NCBI GenBank assembly: GCA_963796225.1
Contig: CAWCLK010000036.1
Span: 55,765-119,764, forward strand
Reading direction: 5' to 3'
From: CAWCLK01 sp963796225
GTDB taxonomy: Bacteria; Actinomycetota; Nitriliruptoria; Nitriliruptorales; Nitriliruptoraceae
DNA length: 64,000 nt
Under the pieces are notes generated by a model that searched no databases, was not told where the DNA came from, and saw only the letters and a list, made by a program, of their open reading frames with translations. This document shows positions 28,165 through 36,744 of the stretch, one piece after another. Each line of letters begins with the position of its first letter. Positions within the stretch are counted from its first letter, which is position 1. Made by a program: the position numbers and the translations under genes.

Positions 28165-29483
28165 CGCCCCTCCACGGTCAGCTCGAGGAAGTGCGTCGAG
28201 CAGGAGATGCACGGGTCGTAGTTGCGGATGGCCTGCTCGCACTGCCACTGCAGGTCCGCGTCGTCGAGGTCGAGGTGGTCCTGCACGAACAGCGCGAGGT
28301 CCTGCTCGATCGCCGGCTGGTTCTGGGACGTGGGCGGCACGATCACCGCGTCGGTGATGTGGCCGTCGGCGTCCACGCCGTAGCGGTGGTAGAGCAGGCC
28401 GCGGGGCGCCTCGGTGGCCCCGTGGCCGACACCGACGACCGCCGGGACCTCGACCCACGGGGCGGCGGGTTCGACGTACGCGTCGATCAGGCGCAGCGCC
28501 TCGTCGTAGGCGTACACGGTCTCGATGGCACGGACCAGGATGCTGCGGAACGGGTTGGTGACCGGTGCGACCAGCCCGACCTCGCGGGCCAGGGCGGCGA
28601 CGTCGTCGGGCAACCGGTCGTGGGCGAGGTTGAACCGGGCCACCGGCCCGACCATGTACGTACCGCCGCCCCGCATCCGGCCGTGCAGGGCGGTGGAGTG
28701 GGCCACGTGCTCCTCGTGGAAGTGCTCGGGCCACTCCTCGACCGGGATGTCCAGTCCCGCCGACGACACGACCCGGCCCTGCTCGATCGGGTAGTCGGTC
28801 GCGCCGGGCGGGCCCGAGCCGGGCTCGGGGCGCAGGGCCACCCAGGTCGGGGTGGCCTGAAGCTCGGGGAAGGTGAACCCGGCGACCAGGCGGGCGGTGT
28901 CGACCGCGGCCCCCCGCGCCCAGGTGAGCTCGTCCACCAGGGTGTGCAGCTCGGCCCGCGTCGGGGCGCGATGGAAGCCCCCGACCCGGACGTTGACGGG
29001 ATGGATGGCCCGGCCGCCGACCACCTCGAGCAGGGCGTTGCCGGCCTTGCGCATCCGCAGCGCCGTGGTCACCAGGTCCTGGTGGTCGGCCGCCATCTCG
29101 ACCGCACCCTGGTAGCCGAGGAAGTCCGGGGCGTGGAGCAGGAACACGTGCAGGACGTGGCTCTCGATCCACTCGCCGCAGTACAGCAGCCGACGGAGCT
29201 GGCGGACGCCGTCGGGCACGGTGACGCCGGCCAGGGACTCGATGGCGTTGATGGAGGAGAGCTGGTAGGCGACCGGGCAGATCCCGCAGATCCGGGCGGT
29301 GATGTCCGGTGGCTCGTGGTGGTCGCGCCCCCGCAGCAGCGCCTCGAAGTAGCGGGGCGGCTCGTAGATCCGCAGCTGCACCTCGGCGACCCGGCCATCG
29401 GCGACCCGCACGTGCATGGCGCCCTCGCCCTCGACACGGGCCAGGGCCTCGACGCTGATGGTGCGGTCGTGGGTGTGGGTCAC
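28161..29483 (-). CDS. Group 3b-type [NiFe]-hydrogenase large (alpha) subunit
   Basis: 440-residue catalytic subunit that splits or makes H2 at the NiFe(CN)2CO centre. The L1 motif is RICGICPVAY (Cys66, Cys69) and the L2 motif DPCISCSTHFL near the C-terminus supplies the other two Cys; VEGEG near residue 17 holds the conserved Glu. Only about nine residues follow the L2 His, the tail for the maturation protease. Short length, lack of membrane signal, and partner genes for FAD/NAD(P) binding and ferredoxin-type subunits point to the soluble, bidirectional, NAD(P)-linked group 3b. The GTG start at 29483 overlaps the small-subunit stop. Confidence 0.9.
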   Translation of the reverse strand: MTHTHDRTISVEALARVEGEGAMHVRVADGRVAEVQLRIYEPPRYFEALLRGRDHHEPPDITARICGICPVAYQLSSINAIESLAGVTVPDGVRQLRRLLYCGEWIESHVLHVFLLHAPDFLGYQGAVEMAADHQDLVTTALRMRKAGNALLEVVGGRAIHPVNVRVGGFHRAPTRAELHTLVDELTWARGAAVDTARLVAGFTFPELQATPTWVALRPEPGSGPPGATDYPIEQGRVVSSAGLDIPVEEWPEHFHEEHVAHSTALHGRMRGGGTYMVGPVARFNLAHDRLPDDVAALAREVGLVAPVTNPFRSILVRAIETVYAYDEALRLIDAYVEPAAPWVEVPAVVGVGHGATEAPRGLLYHRYGVDADGHITDAVIVPPTSQNQPAIEQDLALFVQDHLDLDDADLQWQCEQAIRNYDPCISCSTHFLELTVEGR

Positions 29484-30274
29484 GGCACGACCTCCTCGTG
29501 GCGCCGTGCCTCCTCGTCGAAGGCCGGGGCGGCGGTGTTGAAGGTCCGGAACAGGCGCAGCAGCTGCGGGTGCGGCACGCCCAGCTCGTCGTGCAGCGTG
29601 TCGGCCAGGGCCGTGGTGTTGGCCGTCGAGGCCGGTCCGAAGCAGCCGTAGCAGCCCCGGTGGAACCGCGGGCAGCGCGCCCCGCACCCGGCCTGCGTGA
29701 CCGGACCCAGGCATGGGGTGCCGTGGGCGACGGTGACGCACACGGTGCCCTGCAGCTTGCAGTCCACGCAGACGCTGTGGTCCGGCACGACGGGGCGGCG
29801 GTCGGCCAGCAGCGCCGCGACCACCTCGACCAGCTGGGTCGTCTCCACGGGGCAGCCGCGAAGCTCGAACTCCACCGGGACGTGGTCGGCGATCGCGGTC
29901 GAGGTCGCCAGCGCGTCGATGTACTCCGGGTGGGCGTACACCAGCGACCGGAACGCGTCGTGGTCGGCACCGTTGCGCAGGGCCTGGATCCCCCCGGAGG
30001 TCGCGCACGCCCCGATCGTCATCAGCCGGGTCGAGATGTCGCGGACGTGGTGGATGCGTTCGACGTCCTCGGGCGTGGTGATCGACCCCTCGACGATGGA
30101 GAGGTCGTAGGGGCCGCCGGCGACCTCGCGGGTCACCTCGAGGAAGTGCGCGATGTGGACCTCGCCGGCCAGCGTGAGCAGCTCGTCCTCGGCGGACAGC
30201 AGCGACAGCTGGCAGCCGTCGCAGGAGGCGAACTTCCAGACCGCGATGCTCGGGCGGGGCCGGGTGCCGGGCAT
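29480..30274 (-). CDS. Group 3b-type [NiFe]-hydrogenase small (delta) subunit
   Basis: 264-residue electron-transfer subunit with three iron-sulfur clusters. Ligand motifs in order: ASCDGCQLSLL (about residues 17-27), IGACATSGG, ELRGCPVE, CVDCKLQGTVC, and CGARCPRFHRGCYGCFGP. There is no Tat signal, so it is cytoplasmic. The ATG at 30274 has GGAGGTGG nine bases upstream, fixing the start. It reads from the NAD(P)-binding subunit gene with a 13-base gap and overlaps the large-subunit start by four bases. Confidence 0.9.
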   Translation of the reverse strand: MPGTRPRPSIAVWKFASCDGCQLSLLSAEDELLTLAGEVHIAHFLEVTREVAGGPYDLSIVEGSITTPEDVERIHHVRDISTRLMTIGACATSGGIQALRNGADHDAFRSLVYAHPEYIDALATSTAIADHVPVEFELRGCPVETTQLVEVVAALLADRRPVVPDHSVCVDCKLQGTVCVTVAHGTPCLGPVTQAGCGARCPRFHRGCYGCFGPASTANTTALADTLHDELGVPHPQLLRLFRTFNTAAPAFDEEARRHEEVVP

Positions 30275-30287
30275 GGGTGCCACCTCC

Positions 30288-31130
30288 CTACAGCTCGCGG
30301 ACGTCGAGGAGGCCGGCGACGGCCGGCCACGGGAACACCGCCCCGTCACGGCAGACCAGCACCGGCCCGAGCTGGCAGTGCCCGCAGGTGCCGACACCAC
30401 AGCGCATCGTGCGCTCGAGGGTCACGTGGACCTGCTCGGGTGGCACGCCCCGCTCCAGGACCGCCCGCGCCGCGAAGCGCATCATGATCTCCGGGCCGCA
30501 GGTCAGGACGACGGTCTCGCGCGGGTCGACGTCGGCCCCGGGGAGCAGCTTGGTGACCACCCCGACGTGCCCGTCCCAGCCGGCGTCGGCCGTGTCCACG
30601 GTGACGGTGCAGTCGATCGCCGGGTCGTCGCCCCACGCGGCGAGGTCGTCGGCGAAGACCAGCTCCTCCGGTCGGCGCGCCCCGACGACGACCACCACGC
30701 GACGGAACCTGTCCCGGTCCCCCAGCGCCGCGAGGATCGCGGGGCGCACCGGCGCCAGCCCGATGCCACCGGCCACGACGAGCAGGTCGCGCCCCGCCGC
30801 CTCGTCCAGCGGCCAGGGGCGCCCGTAGGGCCCACGCACGCCGAGGACCTGGCCGGGTTCCAGACGCGTCAGGGCGTTGCTGACCCAGCCGACCGCGCGG
30901 ATGCTGAAGCCCCACGTGCCCTGGTCGGCAGGGTCCGACGAGACCGAGATCGCGGCCTCGCCGACGCCCGGGGCGTAGAGCATGGCGAACTGCCCCGGTG
31001 CGAACGGGGCGTCCTCGCCGGTCATGGCGACGTCGAGGGTGACCACGTCGGCGGTCTGACGGCGGACGGCGACGACCTGCCGCACCCGCGGGCGCAGGCT
31101 GGTGGTCGGCAGGGCGTCAACGACGGGCAT
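30288..31130 (-). CDS. Hydrogenase FAD/NAD(P)-binding (gamma) subunit
   Basis: 280-residue ferredoxin-NADP reductase-like subunit. The FAD domain runs from about residue 15 to 105 (FAPGQFAMLYAPGVGEAAISVS), followed by RGPYGRPWP. The NAD(P) domain has LLVVAGGIGLAPVRP and VVVVGARRPEELVF, then the TCGPEIMMRFAARAVLERG segment. A C-terminal [2Fe-2S] motif CGVGTCGHCQLGPVLVC passes electrons on. It is of the HydG/dihydroorotate-dehydrogenase electron-transfer type and gives the enzyme its NAD(P)H partner. The start overlaps the CNB-protein gene by 14 bases. Confidence 0.88.
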   Translation of the reverse strand: MPVVDALPTTSLRPRVRQVVAVRRQTADVVTLDVAMTGEDAPFAPGQFAMLYAPGVGEAAISVSSDPADQGTWGFSIRAVGWVSNALTRLEPGQVLGVRGPYGRPWPLDEAAGRDLLVVAGGIGLAPVRPAILAALGDRDRFRRVVVVVGARRPEELVFADDLAAWGDDPAIDCTVTVDTADAGWDGHVGVVTKLLPGADVDPRETVVLTCGPEIMMRFAARAVLERGVPPEQVHVTLERTMRCGVGTCGHCQLGPVLVCRDGAVFPWPAVAGLLDVREL

Positions 31131-31587
31131 GGTGGTGGGCCAGGACGAGCTGGGTCCGGGTGTGGAGGAGCCGGTCGACGGCGACCCGGCCGACCCGCAG
31201 CGCGAAGTCGCGGCCGAACTCGGCGTCCTCGTCCATCAGGGCGCGCAGACGGCCGGCGTCCAGCTCCAGCGTCGTGGTGTCCTCGACCGCTCGGGCGTCG
31301 AAGGCCCACGTGCGGTGCGGGAACAGCCACGACCAGCCGAGCGGCTCGCCGGGACGCAGGGTCTCCACGATGATCGAGTCGTGGCCGGGGTCGGCGACCT
31401 CCAGCGCCACACGCCCGGCGACCACGAGGTGGAACACGTCGGCGACGCCGCCGTGGCGGAACAGCCACGCCCCCGCCGGCCAGGTGCGTTCGCCGGCGGC
31501 GTCCGCGAGCTGCTCGACGTGCCCGTGGTCGACGCCGGCGAGGAACGGGTGCGCGGCCAGGGCCGCGGCGAGGTCACGAGGCGCCAA
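31117..31587 (-). CDS. Cyclic nucleotide-binding-domain protein in the hydrogenase operon
   Basis: 156-residue protein made of a Crp/Fnr-type effector domain: AGAWLFRHGGVADVFHLVVAG and the cup segment LRPGEPLGWSWLFPHRTW are typical. No helix-turn-helix follows, so it is not a transcription factor by itself. The phosphate-binding Arg-Ala pair of true cAMP sites is not evident, so the ligand is unknown. Similar stand-alone domains occur in actinobacterial group 3b hydrogenase operons, where they may modulate the complex. The TTG at 31587 is chosen because GGAGGTGG lies about nine bases upstream; it overlaps the previous gene by 14 bases. Confidence 0.75.
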   Translation of the reverse strand: MAPRDLAAALAAHPFLAGVDHGHVEQLADAAGERTWPAGAWLFRHGGVADVFHLVVAGRVALEVADPGHDSIIVETLRPGEPLGWSWLFPHRTWAFDARAVEDTTTLELDAGRLRALMDEDAEFGRDFALRVGRVAVDRLLHTRTQLVLAHHHARR

Positions 31588-32698
31588 TGGCCGCCACCTC
31601 CTCGGTGATGTCGATCCCGACCGGGCACCAGGTGATGCAGCGGCCGCAGCCGACGCACCCGGAGCTGTCGAACTGGTCGACCCAGGTCGCCAGCTTGTGG
31701 GTCAGCCACTGCCGGTAGCGGGCCCGGGTCGAGCTGCGCACGCTGCCGGGTCCGGCGTGGGAGTGGTCCAGCTCGAAGCACGACGCCCACCGCCGGTCGT
31801 GCCGGGCCACGGCGCCGGTGAGGTCGGTGGTGTCCTCGACCTCCGTGCAGAAGCAGGTCGGGCACACGAGCGTGCAGCTCCCGCAGGCCAGGCACCGCTC
31901 GGCGACGTCGTCCCAGCGGGGGTGCTCGAGGTTGTCGAGCAGGAGGTCGTGGACCCCGTCGGCGTCCAGCCGTCGGGTGATGCGGTCGCGCGCGCCCTGC
32001 AGGATCGCGGCGCGCTGCTCGGCGTCCGCGTGCTCGGCCGGCACCGTGTCCGGCAGTCGATGCAGCAGGTCGCGCCCGAGGTCGGACTCCGCCTGGGCGA
32101 GGAAGCGGTGCTCGCCGTCGAGCAGCTCGGTCAGGACCACGTCCGCCCCCGCCAGCACCTCCGGGTCCCCGCCCATGGACGTGCAGAAGCAGGTCGCCGC
32201 CGGCGTCGAGCACTCGACCGCCACGATCAGGGCGTCCTGCCGTGCCGACGCGTACACCCGGTCCTCCGCGGCCCCGCCGAGGAACACCCGGTCCTGGATC
32301 GCGATGGCGGCGAGCTCGCACGAGCGCAGGCCGAGGAAGGCCACGGGGCGGTCGGGCAACGGGGCGTCGACGACCGCGACGACGCCGTCCGTGCCGAGCT
32401 GGGCCTCCCACAGCGCGTGACGCGGGGGGAGCAGCTCACGCCGCGGACTGGTCGGGCCCACCGCGAAGCCGAACCAGCCGGCGCCGTCGTCGGTGAGCCG
32501 GTAGCGCCCCGGCGCCTGCTCGTCCGCCACGCCCTGCGGCAGGTCGGCCACACCCTGGACCTCGGCGTACACCACGGCGCCGTCGCGCACCGTCGGGCCG
32601 ACGACCCGGTAGCCGTCCCCGCGCAGGATCGCGACCAGGTCGTCGAGGGCGCGCGCGGGGAAGGTGACGGCGTCCGCGGCCAGCACCGTGGGATCCAC
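31574..32698 (-). CDS. Hydrogenase ferredoxin-like (beta) subunit, two [4Fe-4S] motifs
   Basis: 374-residue first gene of the hydrogenase operon. The C-terminal third carries two ferredoxin-type motifs, CLACGSCTLVCPTCFC and CVGCGRCITWCPVGID, for two [4Fe-4S] clusters. The N-terminal part has further Cys pairs (GLRSCEL, ATCFCTSMGG) as in HydB of group 3b enzymes. It relays electrons between the small subunit and the NAD(P)-binding subunit. The GTG start at 32698 is the last good start in the frame. The 100-base gap upstream (32699-32798), shared with the end of the GHL10-like gene, must hold the operon promoter. Confidence 0.87.
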   Translation of the reverse strand: MDPTVLAADAVTFPARALDDLVAILRGDGYRVVGPTVRDGAVVYAEVQGVADLPQGVADEQAPGRYRLTDDGAGWFGFAVGPTSPRRELLPPRHALWEAQLGTDGVVAVVDAPLPDRPVAFLGLRSCELAAIAIQDRVFLGGAAEDRVYASARQDALIVAVECSTPAATCFCTSMGGDPEVLAGADVVLTELLDGEHRFLAQAESDLGRDLLHRLPDTVPAEHADAEQRAAILQGARDRITRRLDADGVHDLLLDNLEHPRWDDVAERCLACGSCTLVCPTCFCTEVEDTTDLTGAVARHDRRWASCFELDHSHAGPGSVRSSTRARYRQWLTHKLATWVDQFDSSGCVGCGRCITWCPVGIDITEEVAAIGAS

Positions 32699-32798
32699 CC
32701 ACCGCCTCCTACCCGATCGGTCCCGACGCTACGGGAGCGGGGCGGGGCGCAGCAGTGCCGAAGGGCCCGGGCCCCCGGGGCCGATCGCGTACGCGGCG

Positions 32799-34404
32799 TC
32801 AGCCGCCCAGGTCGACCCGGGTGACCTCGGCGACCTCGACCTGGACCTCGCGCGACGGCCCGTCGGCGACGCGGACCTGCCAGGTACCGGGGTCGACCCA
32901 GACGAACCCGGCGTGGCCGGTGGCGTCGGCCTGCCGCGTCTGCTCCTGCCCGTCGGGGCCGGTGACGGTCACCTGCTGGCCGTCGGTGGCCTGGACGAGG
33001 ATGTGGCCCTGGGTCGGGTCGGCCTTGCGAGGGATCTCGGGGACCGGGGCGGGCTCGGCGAACATGCCGTCGCGCAGCTGCTGCAGCAGGTCGCCCGGCG
33101 GCTGCTGGTCGCAGCCGTCCTCGGCGATGGTCCCCTGGTAGCTGTAGACGACGACGCCGTCGGTCGCGTCGCGGCTCTGGCGGATCTGGTCCAGCGACTG
33201 GTCCACGCAGTTGAGGTAGGCGGCCTGGCCGAGGGCGACCACGTGCTCGTCCGAATCCATCGTCTGGGCGAACGCGGTCCAGTCGTCGTAGGCCGTGGCC
33301 CAGCGCGGGTCGGACTCGCGGAAGTAGGCCATGGGGAAGGCCTCGTCGAGGATCCCGTGGTCGATCCACGACGCCCAGTCCTGGCCCTTGTTCCAGTAGG
33401 CCTTGGCCTGCGAGAAGGCGTCCCGGTTCGGCCCCGGGCCATCACCCTGGGCGATCAGGGCACCGGACACGACCACGGTCGGGTCGACGTCGGCGACCTC
33501 GAGGTAGATGCGTCGGACCAGGTCCTCGGTCTGCTGGCGCATGAAGTCGGCGAGCGAGCCCTGCCCGTGGTCGCGGTACCGCGCCATGGTGGTGGGGTGC
33601 TGGTTCTCGGTCGCGCCGTCGCCTGGCTCGGCGTCGTAGCGGCAGGTGCCGTCGTCGGCGACCTGCAGGCACTCGTATCGCAGGTAGTCGAGGTGGATGC
33701 CGTCGATGTCGTAGCGCTCGACCACGTCCCGGTACATCGCCGCGACGTGCTCCTGGAACCCGGGGATGGCCGGGTCCATGTAGGCGTAGGAGCGGTCGTT
33801 GCCCGCCTGCAGCCACGGGTCGTCGGTCCCGAACCCGTGCTGGCTGTTGATGTGGTCGGGCCCGAGGTCCTCGTCGAGCATCGTCGCGTGCATGGTCGGT
33901 GCGACCGCGTACCAGACGTGCACGTCCAGCCCGCGCTCGTGGGCCGCCGGGACCAGGGTGCCCAGCATGTCCAGCCCGTCGGCTCATCTCCTCGTCCGTG
34001 GTGCGTGGCAGCACGTCGGAGTCGTAGAACGCGTCGTGGCGTCGTGCACCCTGGACGATCACGGTGTTGAAGTTCGCCGCGGCGGCCGTGTCCAGGAACG
34101 CGAGGATGTTCTTCTTCGTCTTCAGGGAGCGGTCGAACAGGTGGACCCAGATCCCGCGCATCTCGGGCTCGGCCCCGGCCGGTGTCGTCGAGTCACCGGT
34201 CGGCTCGAGGGTCGGGTCGGGGCCGGGGTCGGTCGTCGCGGCCCCGTCCGGTTCGGTGGCGGAGGTCGTCGGCGTCGGCGTCGGGGCCGCCGTCCCGTCG
34301 GTGGGGGCGGGTTCGTCGCCGCCGGTCAGGACCACGACGGTCGCGGCGAGACCGGCGACGAGGACGATGGCGACGACCACGATCAGGGTGCGTTGGCGGT
34401 TCAC
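32799..34404 (-). CDS. Membrane-anchored GHL10-like (DUF187) glycoside-hydrolase-fold protein (frameshifted)
   Basis: About 534 residues. An N-terminal anchor (MNRQRTLIVVVAIVLVAGLA) and a Thr/Pro-rich linker lead to the barrel domain, whose start MRGIWVHLFDRSLKTKKNIL and YDIDGIHLDYLRYE match the GHL10/DUF187 family of putative glycosidases. The last 90 residues form a small beta domain. One break near 33985 separates PRTTDEEM from ADGLDMLGTLVPAAH. The exact substrate is unknown; the family is thought to act on cell-surface glycans. The GTG start overlaps the stop of the lytic transglycosylase gene by four bases, so both are made together. Confidence 0.75.
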
Positions 34405-35312
34405 TTGGTCCAGCCCTCCTCCAGCACGACGTCGCCGGACTGCAGCCGGTAGTGCACGCGCCAGTGGTAGTAGGCGTCATAGGTGTCGGGCTCGGCCTGC
34501 ATCACCGCGGCGTAGGCGCGGACGGCGGCCACGTAGCGGTCCGAGTGGTTGTAGGCCCAGATCGCCCCGTCCATGTCCTGCGGCGCCCCGTGGTCGGCGA
34601 GGTACCGGGCCGCGGCCCGGATGGCGTCCTGCGGGTCGTTCACGTCGCCCTCGCCGTAGGCGTCCCAGGTGGCGGGGATGAACTGCATGGGCCCCTGGGC
34701 CCCGGCGCTGCTGAGCCCGCGGATACGTCCCATGCGGGTCTCGACGAGGTTGATGGACGCCAGGTAGGTCCAGTCGATGCCGAACTCGTCCGCGGCGGCG
34801 TGGTAGGCGTCCAGGAGCTCGTCGGCCGGGGCCGGGGCGACGATCCGCCAGTCGGGCAGCTCGGGGCGGGGTTCGGTCAGCGCGAACAGCTGCTCCTGGG
34901 CCTCGAGGTTGGCCAGCACCGGTTCCTGCAGCTCGGCAGGCACGGCCGCCAGCACGTCCTCGCGCCAGTCCGGCGTGGTCGCCAGCGTCCGGTAGGCGGC
35001 GTGCTGGACCTGGGCCCAGGTCGCGAGGTCGGCGGTGTCGGGATCACGGATCGCACGCTCGGCCGCCACCAGCCGGTCCGCGAGCTCGTCGGCGGAGGAC
35101 GCGGCGACGTCCGGGTCGGGCACCGACGCCGTCGGGGACGGCGTCGGCGAGGCGGGCGCCTCGGAGGTCGGCGCCGGGCTGGTCACCGACGCCGTGGGCT
35201 CGCTCGTGGCGGGGCCGGCGGTGGTCGACGGGGCGCTCGACGGCGTGCCGCTGCACGCCGCGAGCAGGCCGACGAGGGCGGCCGCAGTGGGGAGACGGAG
35301 ACGTGGTCGCAT
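34401..35312 (-). CDS. Lytic transglycosylase-like lipoprotein
   Basis: 303-residue cell-wall lytic enzyme. A lipoprotein signal ends in LLAACSG (Cys about residue 19), followed by a Ser/Thr/Pro-rich spacer (to about 65) and a helical region. The catalytic domain (about 165-275) has ASINLVETRMGRIRGLSSAG with the candidate catalytic Glu, then AQGPMQFIPATWDAYGEGD and DAIRAAARYLADHGAP, the pattern of soluble or MltB-like transglycosylases. It would cleave peptidoglycan glycan strands. The ATG at 35312 opens the signal. It is coupled to the GHL10-like gene, suggesting joint wall remodelling. Confidence 0.82.
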   Translation of the reverse strand: MRPRLRLPTAAALVGLLAACSGTPSSAPSTTAGPATSEPTASVTSPAPTSEAPASPTPSPTASVPDPDVAASSADELADRLVAAERAIRDPDTADLATWAQVQHAAYRTLATTPDWREDVLAAVPAELQEPVLANLEAQEQLFALTEPRPELPDWRIVAPAPADELLDAYHAAADEFGIDWTYLASINLVETRMGRIRGLSSAGAQGPMQFIPATWDAYGEGDVNDPQDAIRAAARYLADHGAPQDMDGAIWAYNHSDRYVAAVRAYAAVMQAEPDTYDAYYHWRVHYRLQSGDVVLEEGWTK

Positions 35313-35381
35313 GACCCTCGAGGGTAGGAACACCGGCCGCGGCCACCCTGTCCGTGAGCCGGGGCCGTCACCGTCGGGCAA

Positions 35382-35414
35382 CACAGAATCTGGGACCGAG
35401 CCCAGAATCCGTCG
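35382..35414. repeat. 33-bp direct repeat, copy 1 (with internal hairpin)
   Basis: The 33-base unit starting CACAGAATCTGGGACCGAGC recurs at 35444-35476 with one mismatch, 62 bases apart. Inside each unit CTGGG and CCCAG frame ACCGAG, with further pairing outside one mismatch. The pair lies between the transglycosylase promoter and the ligase 3' end. It looks like a short interspersed or structured repeat. Confidence 0.7.
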
Positions 35415-35443
35415 TCGTGGGCGGAGGTCACTGGCCGGGCCCA

Positions 35444-35476
35444 CACAGAAACTGGGACCGAGCCCAGAATCCGTCG
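35444..35476. repeat. 33-bp direct repeat, copy 2
   Basis: Second copy of the unit at 35382-35414; it differs only by A for T in CACAGAAACTGGG. It ends 11 bases before the ligase stop codon (antisense strand), so it may also act as the ligase terminator. Confidence 0.7.
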
Positions 35477-35486
35477 GTGGTGCCGG

Positions 35487-36573
35487 TCAGGGATCGACGG
35501 GGCGGGCGGACAGGACCTCGGTGATGGGGACGGGCGCCGGCTCGGCGAGCTGGTCGGTCGAGCAGGACGCGGGGTCGCGGTCGGGGCGCCAGCGCAGCAT
35601 CTTCGTGGTCCCGCGGAAGCGCCCCGACGGTCGCCCACGTGTAGGACACCTCGACGACCCGCTCGGGGCGCAGGGGGATCCACGAGTGGTCGCGCCCGTT
35701 CGCCCCGCTCCAGCGGTTCGGGGCGCCCGGCATCGAGCCGTCGGCGTTGGCCTCGGCGTCCATCCAGGACGACCACGGGTGCTCGCCGATGTCGTCGAGC
35801 TCGTACGGGGCGACCTCGTCGAGCAGCTCGACCCGTCGCTTCGCGGTGAAGCTGGCGGCGACCCCGACGTGCCACAGCTGACCGTCCGGCGCGTACAGGC
35901 CGAGGATCAGCGAGCCCACCCCGTCGCCGCTCTTGTGAATCCGGTAGCCGGCCACGACGCAGTCGGCCGACCGCACGTGCTTGAGCTTGAGCTGCACCCG
36001 CTTGTCGAACACGTACGGGTCGTCCAGCGGCTTGACGATCAGTCCGTCCAGGCCCGCCCCCTCGAAGCGCTCGAACCACTCCATGGCCTGGGCCCGGTCG
36101 TGGGTGGCCGGGGCGAGGTGCACCGGCGGGGCGAAGCCGTCGGCGATCTGCTCGAGCACGGCACGGCGGTCGCGGAACGGGCGGTCGACCAGCGCCTCGT
36201 CGTCGAGGGCCAGCACGTCGAAGACGACGAGCTCGGCGGGCGTCTGCTCGGCGAGCATCGTCACGCGCGACTCGGCCGGGTGGATGCGCTGGCCCAGCGC
36301 GTCGAAGTCGAGGCGGCCGTCGACCGCGACGAACAGCTCGCCGTCGACCACGCACCGGTCCGGCAGCGACGCGCGCAAGGGGTCGAGGATCTCCGGGAAG
36401 TACCGGTTGAGTGGCTTCTCGTTGCGCGACCCGAGCACCACCTCGTCCCCGTCGCGGAACACGATGCAGCGGTAGCCGTCCCACTTGGGCTCGAAGGAGA
36501 GCTCGCGGTCGGGCAGCCGCGTGGCGGGCTTGGCCAGCATCGGCTTCACGGGCGGCATGACGGGCAGGTCCAT
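35487..36573 (-). CDS. ligC: ATP-dependent DNA ligase, LigC type (frameshifted)
   Basis: About 362 residues. Nucleotidyltransferase motif I is EPKWDGYRC, whose Lys (about residue 30) forms the ligase-AMP adduct. Other motifs are SRNEKPLNRY, VVDGELF (III), AELVVFDVLA (IIIa), DGLIVK (IV) and LKLKHVR (V). An OB-fold domain follows (HVGVAASF; WIPLRPERVVEVSYTW). The frame breaks near 35625; with one base restored it reads FRGTTKMLRWRPDRDP and ends at 35487. It lacks a polymerase or nuclease domain. LigC-type enzymes act in repair; no Ku gene is in view. The start at 36573 is an ATG in a good context. Confidence 0.85.
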
Positions 36574-36692
36574 GGCCGCGGACCCTACGCGAGCGCGCTC
36601 ACCAGCGGTGGTGCACCTGCGGGGCGACCAGGTCGTCGTCCACCGGCCCGCGCCGGCCCATCTTGATGGCGGGGCGCCGCGGGAACGAGCCG

Positions 36693-36738
36693 CCGGACGG
36701 TGCCGGGCCGCGGGGTCGAGCGGCCCGGCACCGTCCGG
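36693..36738 (-). terminator. Terminator hairpin with 19-bp perfect stem
   Basis: CCGGACGGTGCCGGGCCGC (36693-36711) pairs perfectly with 36720-36738 across an 8-base loop. It lies seven bases beyond the stop of the secreted coiled-coil protein gene (36745) and before the ligase start, so it should end transcription of the former. Confidence 0.8.
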
Positions 36739-36744
36739 ACGGAC

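Noticed and set aside
35382..35476. CRISPR array
   Set aside because: Only two units with a 29-base gap, an internal hairpin and no cas gene nearby.
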